Shown piece by piece: positions 18,335 to 26,042 of a DNA stretch of 64,000 nt (position 1 is its first letter; every line of letters begins with the position of its first letter). Position numbers and translations under genes: made by a program. The notes under the pieces were generated by a model. The model worked only from the letters and a program-made list of their open reading frames with translations. It searched no databases and had not been told where the DNA came from. Source of the DNA: Gemmatimonadota bacterium (GTDB lineage: Bacteria > Gemmatimonadota > Gemmatimonadetes > Gemmatimonadales > Gemmatimonadaceae); NCBI GenBank assembly GCA_028287235.1, contig JAQBQB010000002.1, forward strand, positions 310,001 to 374,000, read 5' to 3'.

Positions 18335-20773
18335 TCAGCCCCCGTTCCGGAGCGCGGCAATCGCGCGCTGCACGGCCGCGCGCGTGTCGGCGTGCGTCAA
18401 CCTCGGCAGCGCGCTCTCGAGCGCGGCCAATCGGCGGGCCGGCTCGAGCGCGCCAAAGGCCGCCAACGCCCAGCCGCGCACCCAACCGCGATCGTCGTTG
18501 AGATCGGCCGTGAGCACGTCGAGCGCGTGCTGGTTGCCGCGTGCCGCGAACACGCCGAGTATGCGCGCGGGGAGCGATTGATCGCCGACCACACGCTGAA
18601 CGTCGGCGATCATGCTCGTGTCATTCGTCCGAGCGATCGCGGTGAGTGCCGCGTTCTGAATCACATCGCGATAAGACGGCGTCGTCAGCCCCTCTCGCTC
18701 GACGTCGCGGCGGCCGGCCGCATCCAGTCGTGCGACGGACGTGAGCGCCTCCGCGCGCACGGCGTAGCTCGAGTCATGCTGCCACGTTTCGCGCGCCAGC
18801 GCGAGCGCCTGCGGACTGGCGATGCCACCGAGCGCGCCGGCGGCCGCGGCGCGCACCTGCGCCGAGGTGTCGCGTAACGCGCGCGCGATCGCCGGCAGCG
18901 CGATGGCAGCGGGGAACGTGTCGATTGCCGTTGCGGCAACGACGCGCGTGTAGGGATAGTCGGCATCGGTGAGCGCGTCCGCGACGGCGCGCGCGGCCAC
19001 GGCATCCGTCGGACGCTTCGCCAGCTCGCCCAACACCCACTCGCGGTCCCACAGATCCGGATCGCGGCGAAGCTGCGTCGCGAGCCACGCGGTGGGTTGG
19101 TCGAACGTGAGGCGCTTGAGCATGCGATTCCCGTCGTCGAACACGATCATGGTGGGCTCGGAGCTCACGCCGTCGACCACGATCGTATCCTCGCGCTGCC
19201 GGATCCACGTGTTCCGCACCACGTCGCCCGACGCGGTGCCGACGCGAACGGCGATCGGCATCGTGAACGTCTCTGGGATGACGAAGCGCATGCCGGTGCT
19301 GTCGGCCTTGAGCGTATCGCGCTGCGTTTGTCGCGCCACGAGCGTGACGCGCCGCGCCGCCGCGTCGTAGCGCGACGTCACCGTGAACGCCGGATACCCG
19401 GCGCTGTACATCCACTCGCGCCAGAACCAGGCGAGGTTCTCGCCGGTGGCGTCGAGGAAGGCCTGCCGCAGATCGTCGGTGGTCGCGACGCCGAACGCGT
19501 GGTCGACGAGATACCGGTGCACGCCCGCCCAGAAGCGATCGTCGCCGAGATAGTGCTTCAGCATCTCGAGGACGAGCGCACCTTTGGGGTAGATGTTGTT
19601 CGAGCCCATCGAGGCGAGCGGCATCGGCCGCCGCCCCTCGATGTTCATGAACTGGTGATACTCGTCGGCGTAGTAGTCCTGCTCCGTGTGCGCACCGCGC
19701 CTCTGCGCCCAGTACTGTCCCGGCATGAACTCGGCGAAGCCCTCGTTGAGCCACGTGTTCGCCCAGTTCTCCGTCGTGACGTAGTCGCCGAACCACTGGT
19801 GCGCGAGCTCGTGCGGAATGAGGATGTACTGATACCAGGGGCGGTCCTGGTACGCACGCGCGTCGGGTAGCCAGTCGACGAGGGTTGTGGCGCTCACGTT
19901 CTCCATGCCGCCGAAAAAGTCGGCGACGGTCGTCTGCGCGTACTTCTGCCACGGGTACGGAATGCCCGTGAGCCGCGAGTAGGTATCGATCATGTCGGGC
20001 GTCACGTGAAACAGGCGCCACGCCAGCGCGCTGTCGCGCTGGTACACATAGTAGTCCGCCGGCACCCCATGCCAGGTATCGTGCACCTTGGCGAGCGGCG
20101 CCACGACGAGCGACGCGAGATACGTCGCGCTCGGCTTGGCCTGGCTCCAATGCATCGTGTGCGAGCCGCCCGGCTCCGGCGTGTCGCCTACCAGCGCACC
20201 ATTCGACACCGCCGTGTATCCGCGGGGAACCGTCGCGTCGAGCTCCCAAGTCGCCTTGTCATTGGGAAAGTCGTAGGTCGGAAACCAGAAGTGATTGTCC
20301 GTGTCCTCACCCTGGCTCCAGAGTTGGCGTGGCGCGTTGGGACGCTCGTTGATGAACGTCAGCCCCCGGCCATTGGTGATGCGCGCGTCGTAGTCGATCG
20401 TGAAGCGCACCGTGTCGCCGAACGCGGCCGGCTTCGCGAGATGTACCACGAGCGTGTCGCCGTGACGGTCGCCTCGCAGCGACCCACCCTGCCCCGCCGT
20501 GACCGCCCGCAGCGCGAGCCGCGCGCCCATGTCGAGCACGACCGAATCCATGGCCGCTCGCCGAGCGACGAGCGTGGTCGCGACGCGGCCGCTGAACGAC
20601 AGTGAATCCCAGTTGAAGTCCCGGACGCTGATGCGCTGGTTCACCAGGTCATAGTCGTGCGATCGCGTGTAGATGTCGTTGGTCATCCGCTCCAGATTCG
20701 GATTCGCCGGTTGCTGCGCGAGTGCCGACGTGGCGGCGAGGACGAAGAGACCTATGGGGAGCAATGAACGCAT
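18335..20773 (-). CDS. M1 family metallo-aminopeptidase with C-terminal HEAT-like repeats
   Basis: This 812-residue protein has a signal peptide ending ALAQQ. The zinc site is HELAH (H321, E322, H325) with the third ligand E344 in NEGFAEF. The exopeptidase motif reads GGMEN (289-293 region) where GAMEN is usual, one Gly-for-Ala change. After the catalytic part the last 220 residues form alanine-rich helical hairpins (RAVADALTDADYPYTRVVAA, AQVRAAAAGALGGIAS) like HEAT/armadillo repeats. It should trim N-terminal residues from peptides in the periplasm. It is divergent from the PAP2 gene. Confidence 0.92.
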   Translation of the reverse strand: MRSLLPIGLFVLAATSALAQQPANPNLERMTNDIYTRSHDYDLVNQRISVRDFNWDSLSFSGRVATTLVARRAAMDSVVLDMGARLALRAVTAGQGGSLRGDRHGDTLVVHLAKPAAFGDTVRFTIDYDARITNGRGLTFINERPNAPRQLWSQGEDTDNHFWFPTYDFPNDKATWELDATVPRGYTAVSNGALVGDTPEPGGSHTMHWSQAKPSATYLASLVVAPLAKVHDTWHGVPADYYVYQRDSALAWRLFHVTPDMIDTYSRLTGIPYPWQKYAQTTVADFFGGMENVSATTLVDWLPDARAYQDRPWYQYILIPHELAHQWFGDYVTTENWANTWLNEGFAEFMPGQYWAQRRGAHTEQDYYADEYHQFMNIEGRRPMPLASMGSNNIYPKGALVLEMLKHYLGDDRFWAGVHRYLVDHAFGVATTDDLRQAFLDATGENLAWFWREWMYSAGYPAFTVTSRYDAAARRVTLVARQTQRDTLKADSTGMRFVIPETFTMPIAVRVGTASGDVVRNTWIRQREDTIVVDGVSSEPTMIVFDDGNRMLKRLTFDQPTAWLATQLRRDPDLWDREWVLGELAKRPTDAVAARAVADALTDADYPYTRVVAATAIDTFPAAIALPAIARALRDTSAQVRAAAAGALGGIASPQALALARETWQHDSSYAVRAEALTSVARLDAAGRRDVEREGLTTPSYRDVIQNAALTAIARTNDTSMIADVQRVVGDQSLPARILGVFAARGNQHALDVLTADLNDDRGWVRGWALAAFGALEPARRLAALESALPRLTHADTRAAVQRAIAALRNGG

Positions 20774-20928
20774 CGGGTCGGCTCGATTGGGGAGGACGCG
20801 AGCAATCTACGCGGCAGAGAGCAGCACCGCCCCGGACGCGCGGATCATCCGGCCCGAGTCGTGCATGCCTTGCGCCACCCGGAATGACCCGGCACAACGC
20901 GGAGAGACCCGGTGATACGCGGAGACAT

Positions 20929-21774
20929 ATGAGAACGATCATCGCCGGGCGTTTCGCCGCGGCAACGGCAGTGCTCGTCGCGCTCGCTGGCTCTGGTGGC
21001 TGCGCGGACGCGCAGACGCCCATGGCCGGCGACAGCATCCACGCTGCGAAGACACTGTTTACCTGGCGCGATGGCGTGCTCGCCGCCGGATTCACTGGGC
21101 TGACGATCGCGATGTTTCCGGCCGATCGATCGCTCGCCAAACACTTGCAGGACTCGAGCACCCAAGCAAATCGGTTCTTGAAGAATGCGTCGAAGGGCAT
21201 TCAGTATTTCGCCGATCCGGGCTCGGTCGTCATCGGCGTTTCGCTGTACGGCGTCGGCCGCCTCGCCCACTGGCGCGACGTCGCCGATCTCGGCCTGCAC
21301 GGCACCGAAGCGATCGCCCTTTCGGGTGTCGTCACCACGATCATCAAGGACGCGGCCGGACGCGCGCGGCCGTATGTCTCGGCCGACACCAGCCCTCACG
21401 ACTTCGGCTTCGGACGCGGGCTGCACCGCGGCAGCGGGTATCAGTCGTTCCCGTCGGGCCATGCGACGGCGGCGTTCGCCGCGGCCAGCGTCGTGACGAG
21501 CGAATCCCAGCGATGGTGGCCGCAGGGCATCTGGCTCGTTGCGCCGGCGATGTACGGTGGCGCGACGTTGGTCGGCCTATCACGGATGTACAACAACGCG
21601 CACTGGGCGAGCGACGTGGTCGTCGGCGCGGCGATTGGAACGTTCAGCGGGATCAAAGTGGTTCGATACAGCCACGGTCATACGAACAACTTCGTCGACC
21701 GGTGGTTGCTCGGCGTGCAGGCGATGCCGGCGCCTGACGGGCGGGTGGGGCTTGGTTGGTCGATGTCTTACTGA
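20929..21774 (+). CDS. PAP2-superfamily phosphatase
   Basis: This 281-residue protein has an N-terminal signal or membrane segment and the three phosphatase motifs. These are KDAAGRARPY (C1), YQSFPSGHATAAF (C2) and SRMYNNAHWASDVVVG (C3), with the catalytic His residues in C2 and C3. Such enzymes dephosphorylate undecaprenyl or other lipid pyrophosphates at the membrane. The ATG at 20929 follows GGAGA by three bases; the frame is open further upstream but without family sequence. It converges with the HxlR gene five bases downstream. Confidence 0.9.
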   Translation: MRTIIAGRFAAATAVLVALAGSGGCADAQTPMAGDSIHAAKTLFTWRDGVLAAGFTGLTIAMFPADRSLAKHLQDSSTQANRFLKNASKGIQYFADPGSVVIGVSLYGVGRLAHWRDVADLGLHGTEAIALSGVVTTIIKDAAGRARPYVSADTSPHDFGFGRGLHRGSGYQSFPSGHATAAFAAASVVTSESQRWWPQGIWLVAPAMYGGATLVGLSRMYNNAHWASDVVVGAAIGTFSGIKVVRYSHGHTNNFVDRWLLGVQAMPAPDGRVGLGWSMSY

Positions 21775-21779
21775 CGGAG

Positions 21780-22235
21780 TCAATCGCTGCCGGGCGGTGG
21801 GCCCGGCGGCTTCCCGTTAGCTGCCCCCCAGCCGCGTTCCTGCTGTTCGTATCGCGCGCGCGCCGCGTCGACCTCCACCAAGTGGGCACTCGACCAGTCG
21901 ATCAGAGACCGCACGATATCGCGGAGCGTCGCGCCGAGCGGGGTAACGCCGTATTCCACCCGCGGCGGCACCTCCGGGTACATGGTCCGGTGGACGAGCC
22001 CGTCCCGCTCGAGTCCGCGGAGCGTCACTGTCAGCATGCGCTGGCTGATGCTCGGGATGCGCCGCTGGAGCTCGCCGAAGCGAAGCGTGCCCTCGGCTGA
22101 GAGCACGTGGATCACGTGCACCGACCATTTGTCGCCGACCCGCGTCAGCATCTCGTGCGCCCGACAATTGGCCTCGGTGTGCTGAAGCTCCGGCGGCATC
22201 GCCGCCTCGACCGCGCCCGCTTTCCTCGTGGCCAT
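21780..22235 (-). CDS. HxlR family transcriptional regulator
   Basis: This 151-residue protein has the HxlR winged helix: CRAHEMLTRVGDKWSVHVIH, LRFGELQRRIPSISQRMLTV, TLRGLERDGLVHRTMYPEVP and VEYGVTPLG. Members bind AT-rich dyads and often respond to aldehydes or oxidants through a conserved N-terminal cysteine. A Cys is present in NCRAHE. It is divergent from a flavin reductase gene, with a 14-base dyad between them, so it probably controls that gene. Confidence 0.92.
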   Translation of the reverse strand: MATRKAGAVEAAMPPELQHTEANCRAHEMLTRVGDKWSVHVIHVLSAEGTLRFGELQRRIPSISQRMLTVTLRGLERDGLVHRTMYPEVPPRVEYGVTPLGATLRDIVRSLIDWSSAHLVEVDAARARYEQQERGWGAANGKPPGPPPGSD

Positions 22236-22307
22236 TGGTTCCTCCTACGTCACTGAGGCACGTTCGCGTGCGTTCTTCACCACGCCGCTCGCCGCCCCTA
22301 CGTTGCT

Positions 22308-22321
22308 GATAGTTACCTATC
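22308..22321. promoter_or_regulatory. Dyad in the hxlR/flavin-reductase divergent promoter
   Basis: GATAG-TTAC-CTATC is a perfect inverted repeat in a locally AT-rich stretch, 43 bases before the reductase start and 73 bases before the hxlR start. TAGTTACCTA-type sequences are typical of HxlR operators. Position and symmetry are the only evidence. Confidence 0.5.
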
Positions 22322-22363
22322 GGAACTTACACATCTGTCGTGACGAAGTCACTAGAGGTACGT

Positions 22364-22978
22364 ATGGCGGACTCCACTACGCTCAAGCTCGCGCTCATCG
22401 TTGGCAGTACACGCCCGAACCGGTTCGCCGATGTGCCCGCTCGCTGGGTAGCCGGCGCGGCGGCGGAGCGATCCGACTTCACGCTCGAGATCCTCGACCT
22501 CCGCGACTGGCCGCTGCCGTTCTTCGACCAGCCGACGTCACCGGCGAGGGCGAGCGGATACTCCAACCCGGTGGTCGACCGCTGGCGTCAGCGGGTCGGG
22601 GAGTTCGACGGGTTCATCGCGACCGTGGCCGAGTACAATCACGGACCGACGGCCGTGCTCAAGAATGCGTTCGACACCGTGTACACCGAGTGGAACAACA
22701 AGCCGATCGGCTTCGTCGGCTACGGAGGTGTTGGCGGTGCGCGCGCGGTGGAGCAGCTCCGAACGATCTCCATCGAGCTGCAGATGGCGCCCGTCATGCG
22801 CGCGGTGCACATCGGGCTGGAGCCGTCGCTGGGAGTGATGCTGCACGGCAAGGCGCTCGACGACTACCCGTATCTCGCGGAGAGCCGCACCGCGATGTTC
22901 GACCAGCTCGTCTGGTGGGGGAACGCACTCAAGGCGGCGCGCGAGGCGGCCGCGCTGACGGCGGCGGTGGCCGAATGA
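22364..22978 (+). CDS. NAD(P)H-dependent FMN reductase
   Basis: This 204-residue protein has the flavodoxin-like fold of the FMN_red family: KLALIVGSTRPNRFADVPAR (phosphate loop), FIATVAEYNHGPTAVLKNAF and GFVGYGGVGGARAVEQLR. It should reduce flavin or quinones using NAD(P)H. I chose the ATG at 22364 because AGAGGT lies four bases upstream; a GTG in frame at 22340 lacks a site. It is divergent from the HxlR regulator, a frequent arrangement for stress-responsive flavin reductases. Confidence 0.9.
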   Translation: MADSTTLKLALIVGSTRPNRFADVPARWVAGAAAERSDFTLEILDLRDWPLPFFDQPTSPARASGYSNPVVDRWRQRVGEFDGFIATVAEYNHGPTAVLKNAFDTVYTEWNNKPIGFVGYGGVGGARAVEQLRTISIELQMAPVMRAVHIGLEPSLGVMLHGKALDDYPYLAESRTAMFDQLVWWGNALKAAREAAALTAAVAE

Positions 22979-23017
22979 CCGGTACGCGCGGTTCAGCAAC
23001 AATGTGAGAAGCTGACA

Positions 23018-25483
23018 TCACTCGGCGCGCAGCGCATCGATGGGATCGATACGTGCGGCGCGTCTCGCCGGCAAATACGCCGCGGCGATTCCTGTCGCGA
23101 CGAGCAGCCCGCACGCGCCGAGCAACGAGCGTGGATCGCTCGGGCTCACGCCGAACAGTTGCGATGCGAGCAGTCGCGTCGCCACGAGGGCGATGATGAG
23201 CCCCGCAGCTGCGCCGAGGCCGACCACCCAGATCGCTTCGCCCAGGATGAGCCGCCGGACGTCGCGAGACGTGGCACCGAGTGCGACACGTACGCCGATG
23301 TCCCGCGTCTGCTGGCGGACTGCCGTCGCCATCAAGCCGTAGAGACCGATCGCCGACACGAGAAGCGCGACGAGACCAAATGCCGTGAGAAGGAGCGCGC
23401 TCAAGCGCGGTTGCGCGAGTGGACGACCGAGGAGGTCGTCCATCGTCTTGGAATCCCAGATCGAGAGGCGTGAATTGAACTCCGACGTCGCGCGCCGGAA
23501 CGCCGGCAACATCGTCGCAAGCGGTTGGGTGGTGCGGACGGCCAGGTAGCCGTTCCAGAACGGGTCTGCCTGTTCCCAGTCAAAGTAGACCACCGGGCCG
23601 ACGTCACGCAGGTCGCGAAAATGTGTGTTCTGCGCGATGGCAATGACGGTCGGCGACGCGCTCGTGTCGGCGACCACGCGGAGCTGCTTTCCGAGCGCGT
23701 CCTCGTTCGGCCAAAGTTGCTTCGCGAGCGCCTCGTTGACGATGACGACCCGCGCCGCGCCGCGCGTGTCGCCGGCCGCGAACGGCCGGCCGCGCAGAAT
23801 TGGGATACGGAAAGTCTGAAAGTAGTTCGGTCCGACGAACTCGAACGGAACGAAGGGACGCTTCTCGCCCTCGGATGGCGACTCTCCGGTCGGCATCAGT
23901 TGCATTATGAATGACGACATTCCCTTGAACGGCTGGCTTTCCACAGGCGTCGCGGCGACCACGCCCGGCAGCGTCTCGATTCGATCGAGCAGTCCCTTCG
24001 CGAGCTCCGGGGTGTGCTGAGTCGACGTGAACGCGGACTTGGGTCCGGCGAACGAGATCAGCGACAGATGCTCGGGATCGTAGCCGAGGTCCATCGATTG
24101 GAGGTGGTCGACGGTGCGAACGAGCAGCGCGGCGGCGGCAACGAGGACGACCGCGAGCGCCAGCTGCGACGCAACGAGAATCCGGCGCGTGCGTCGCTTC
24201 CCTTTGCCGTTGCTGCCCGTGCGCGCGTCAGACCGCAGTACCGAGTACGAGTCGACACGTGCCGCCGCGACACTCGGCGCCACGCCGAAGAGGATCATCG
24301 CCAGCACGGCGACGGCTGCCGTCACCGCGACCGGCGCGCCCGCGCTCTGCAGCAGGTCGAGACGCGTCGACGACACCGATGCGACAAGTGTCAGACCACG
24401 AAGCACCAACGCGGCGACAATCAAACCACCGATGCCGCCGGCGAGTCCGAGGGCGACATTCTCGACGACGAACAGATGGACAACGTCGCCAAAACCCGCG
24501 CCGATCGCTCGGCGCACCGCGACCTCGCGTTGTCGGGCGGCAAGGCGCACGAGCACGAGGCCTCCAACGTTCGTGCACGCGATCACGAGCAGCAATGCGA
24601 CGGCTAGCGTGACGCCGATGACGGTGGCGCGTGCGTTGCCAACGACGGTATCGCCGAACGTCTGAACCTCGCTATCGGCGATGGAAATGAACCTCGCGTT
24701 CGCACGCGGCTCCGTCGCAAAGGGGTTGATCCGCTGGATCAGCGCATTCAGCGCGGCACGCGCGCTCGCGGGCGTCGCGGTGTTCGCGATGCGCGCGACG
24801 ATGTCCACCTGCAGGGCGAAGTTCGGCGGCGTGACGCGCCACGCCTCGGTGCCCGCCGGATAGGTGAACCCCGGCGGCGCAATCCCGACGATGCGAAGCG
24901 GCTCGCCAGTGAACGGTACGGTGACCGTCTGGCCGATGATATTCGGGCTGCCGGCGTAGCGGCGCTGCCACACCGAGTAGCTCAAGACCATCGTCTGCAT
25001 CGCGCCGGCGAGGCCGTCTTCGTCGCGAAGCACGCGGCCGGCGAAGGGGCGCGTGCCGAGCGTCGCGAAGAAGTTCGCCGTCACGACTGACGTGACGAGA
25101 TTGACCGATTCGGTGCCACTCGTGTACGGTGCCGGTATCGCCGTGTTGTGGTAAACGCCGGCGACCGACTTGAACACCGCGCTATCGCGCCGGATATCCT
25201 CGAGATAGGAATACGGAACGTCGAGGTGCGCGCGGCTCCGGTCGAGCGGGTGCATGATCACGACGTGATCCTGGTCCGCGATGGGAAGCCGGTCAACGAG
25301 AAGCCCTTTGTAGATCGTGAACATCGCCGCCGACATCCCGATACCAAGGGCGAGGATGACGATCGTCGCGATGGTGAAGGTGGGAGCTCGGCGAAGCGAT
25401 CGCATCGCGACGACGAGATCCCGATGCAGGCGTTGACGCGCTTCCGTGGATCGACGAAGCCACTGCGAGGACGCTGACGACAT
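23018..25483 (-). CDS. ADOP-type ABC transporter permease without prefix domain
   Basis: This 821-residue protein carries two MacB periplasmic-core/FtsX repeats. Each has a membrane helix, a large extracytoplasmic domain, then three helices (AVALLLVIACTNVGGLVLVR, LLTAFGLVALLVSAIGLYGL). The end, PARRAARIDPIDALRAE, is typical of the family. Unlike the permease at 26043 it lacks the N-terminal prefix domain and opens directly with HRDLVVAMRSLRRAPTFTIA. No ATPase gene is adjacent. It lies back to back with a PadR gene 220 bases away. The exported substrate is unknown. Confidence 0.88.
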   Translation of the reverse strand: MSSASSQWLRRSTEARQRLHRDLVVAMRSLRRAPTFTIATIVILALGIGMSAAMFTIYKGLLVDRLPIADQDHVVIMHPLDRSRAHLDVPYSYLEDIRRDSAVFKSVAGVYHNTAIPAPYTSGTESVNLVTSVVTANFFATLGTRPFAGRVLRDEDGLAGAMQTMVLSYSVWQRRYAGSPNIIGQTVTVPFTGEPLRIVGIAPPGFTYPAGTEAWRVTPPNFALQVDIVARIANTATPASARAALNALIQRINPFATEPRANARFISIADSEVQTFGDTVVGNARATVIGVTLAVALLLVIACTNVGGLVLVRLAARQREVAVRRAIGAGFGDVVHLFVVENVALGLAGGIGGLIVAALVLRGLTLVASVSSTRLDLLQSAGAPVAVTAAVAVLAMILFGVAPSVAAARVDSYSVLRSDARTGSNGKGKRRTRRILVASQLALAVVLVAAAALLVRTVDHLQSMDLGYDPEHLSLISFAGPKSAFTSTQHTPELAKGLLDRIETLPGVVAATPVESQPFKGMSSFIMQLMPTGESPSEGEKRPFVPFEFVGPNYFQTFRIPILRGRPFAAGDTRGAARVVIVNEALAKQLWPNEDALGKQLRVVADTSASPTVIAIAQNTHFRDLRDVGPVVYFDWEQADPFWNGYLAVRTTQPLATMLPAFRRATSEFNSRLSIWDSKTMDDLLGRPLAQPRLSALLLTAFGLVALLVSAIGLYGLMATAVRQQTRDIGVRVALGATSRDVRRLILGEAIWVVGLGAAAGLIIALVATRLLASQLFGVSPSDPRSLLGACGLLVATGIAAAYLPARRAARIDPIDALRAE

Positions 25484-25703
25484 TCCGCCTCCGTTGTGAG
25501 CCTACTGAGCGAAGATCTCTCGCGGGTCCTGCAACCTGCTCAATTCGCGCCAACCATTTGGCGCCGTTCGCGCTGGACTCTTAATCCAATCGTAATTTCG
25601 CGACGCTTGACGATCACCGCCATCTGCCGGAATGTTTCCCTAACCTGGTGGAACGTGAACGACCCACGATTTGTTTGCACTAGCTGACAGCCCGGACTCC
25701 TTT

Positions 25704-26036
25704 ATGGCGCGCGATACGAACGACCTCCTCCACGGCACGCTCGATCTGTTGGTCCTGAAAGCTGTCTCTCGAGAACCGATCCACGGTTACGGGATCAGCA
25801 AGTGGATCGAGCAACGCACGAACGACACGCTCGAGATCGTCGACTCGGCGCTCTACAAGGCCTTACATCGCCTCGAGGACGGCGGCGCCATTGCTGCCGA
25901 GTGGGGTGTGTCCGACAAGAACCGCCGAGCGCGCTACTACTCGATCACCCCACGCGGCCGACAGATGCTCCGCGCCGAGGTCGCCACGTGGAAGCGGTAT
26001 GTGGCGGCGGTAACAGGCGTCCTCGGGACGGCGTGA
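25704..26036 (+). CDS. PadR family transcriptional regulator
   Basis: This 110-residue protein is paralogous to the PadR at 186: LLHGTLDLLVLKAVSREPIH, GYGISKWIEQRTNDTLEIVD, LYKALHRLEDGGAIAAEWGV and RRARYYSITPRGRQML. The ATG at 25704 begins the family sequence. The ADOP permease follows after six bases, so the two form an operon. It may also control the divergent permease at 23018, whose start is 220 bases away. No dyad as clear as that at 528 was found in the gap. Confidence 0.9.
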   Translation: MARDTNDLLHGTLDLLVLKAVSREPIHGYGISKWIEQRTNDTLEIVDSALYKALHRLEDGGAIAAEWGVSDKNRRARYYSITPRGRQMLRAEVATWKRYVAAVTGVLGTA

Positions 26037-26042
26037 CCTGAC

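Noticed and set aside
17146-18501. 451-codon open frame antisense to gamma-glutamyltransferase
   Set aside because: Composition is arginine-rich with no motif; the minus strand encodes a full-length GGT.
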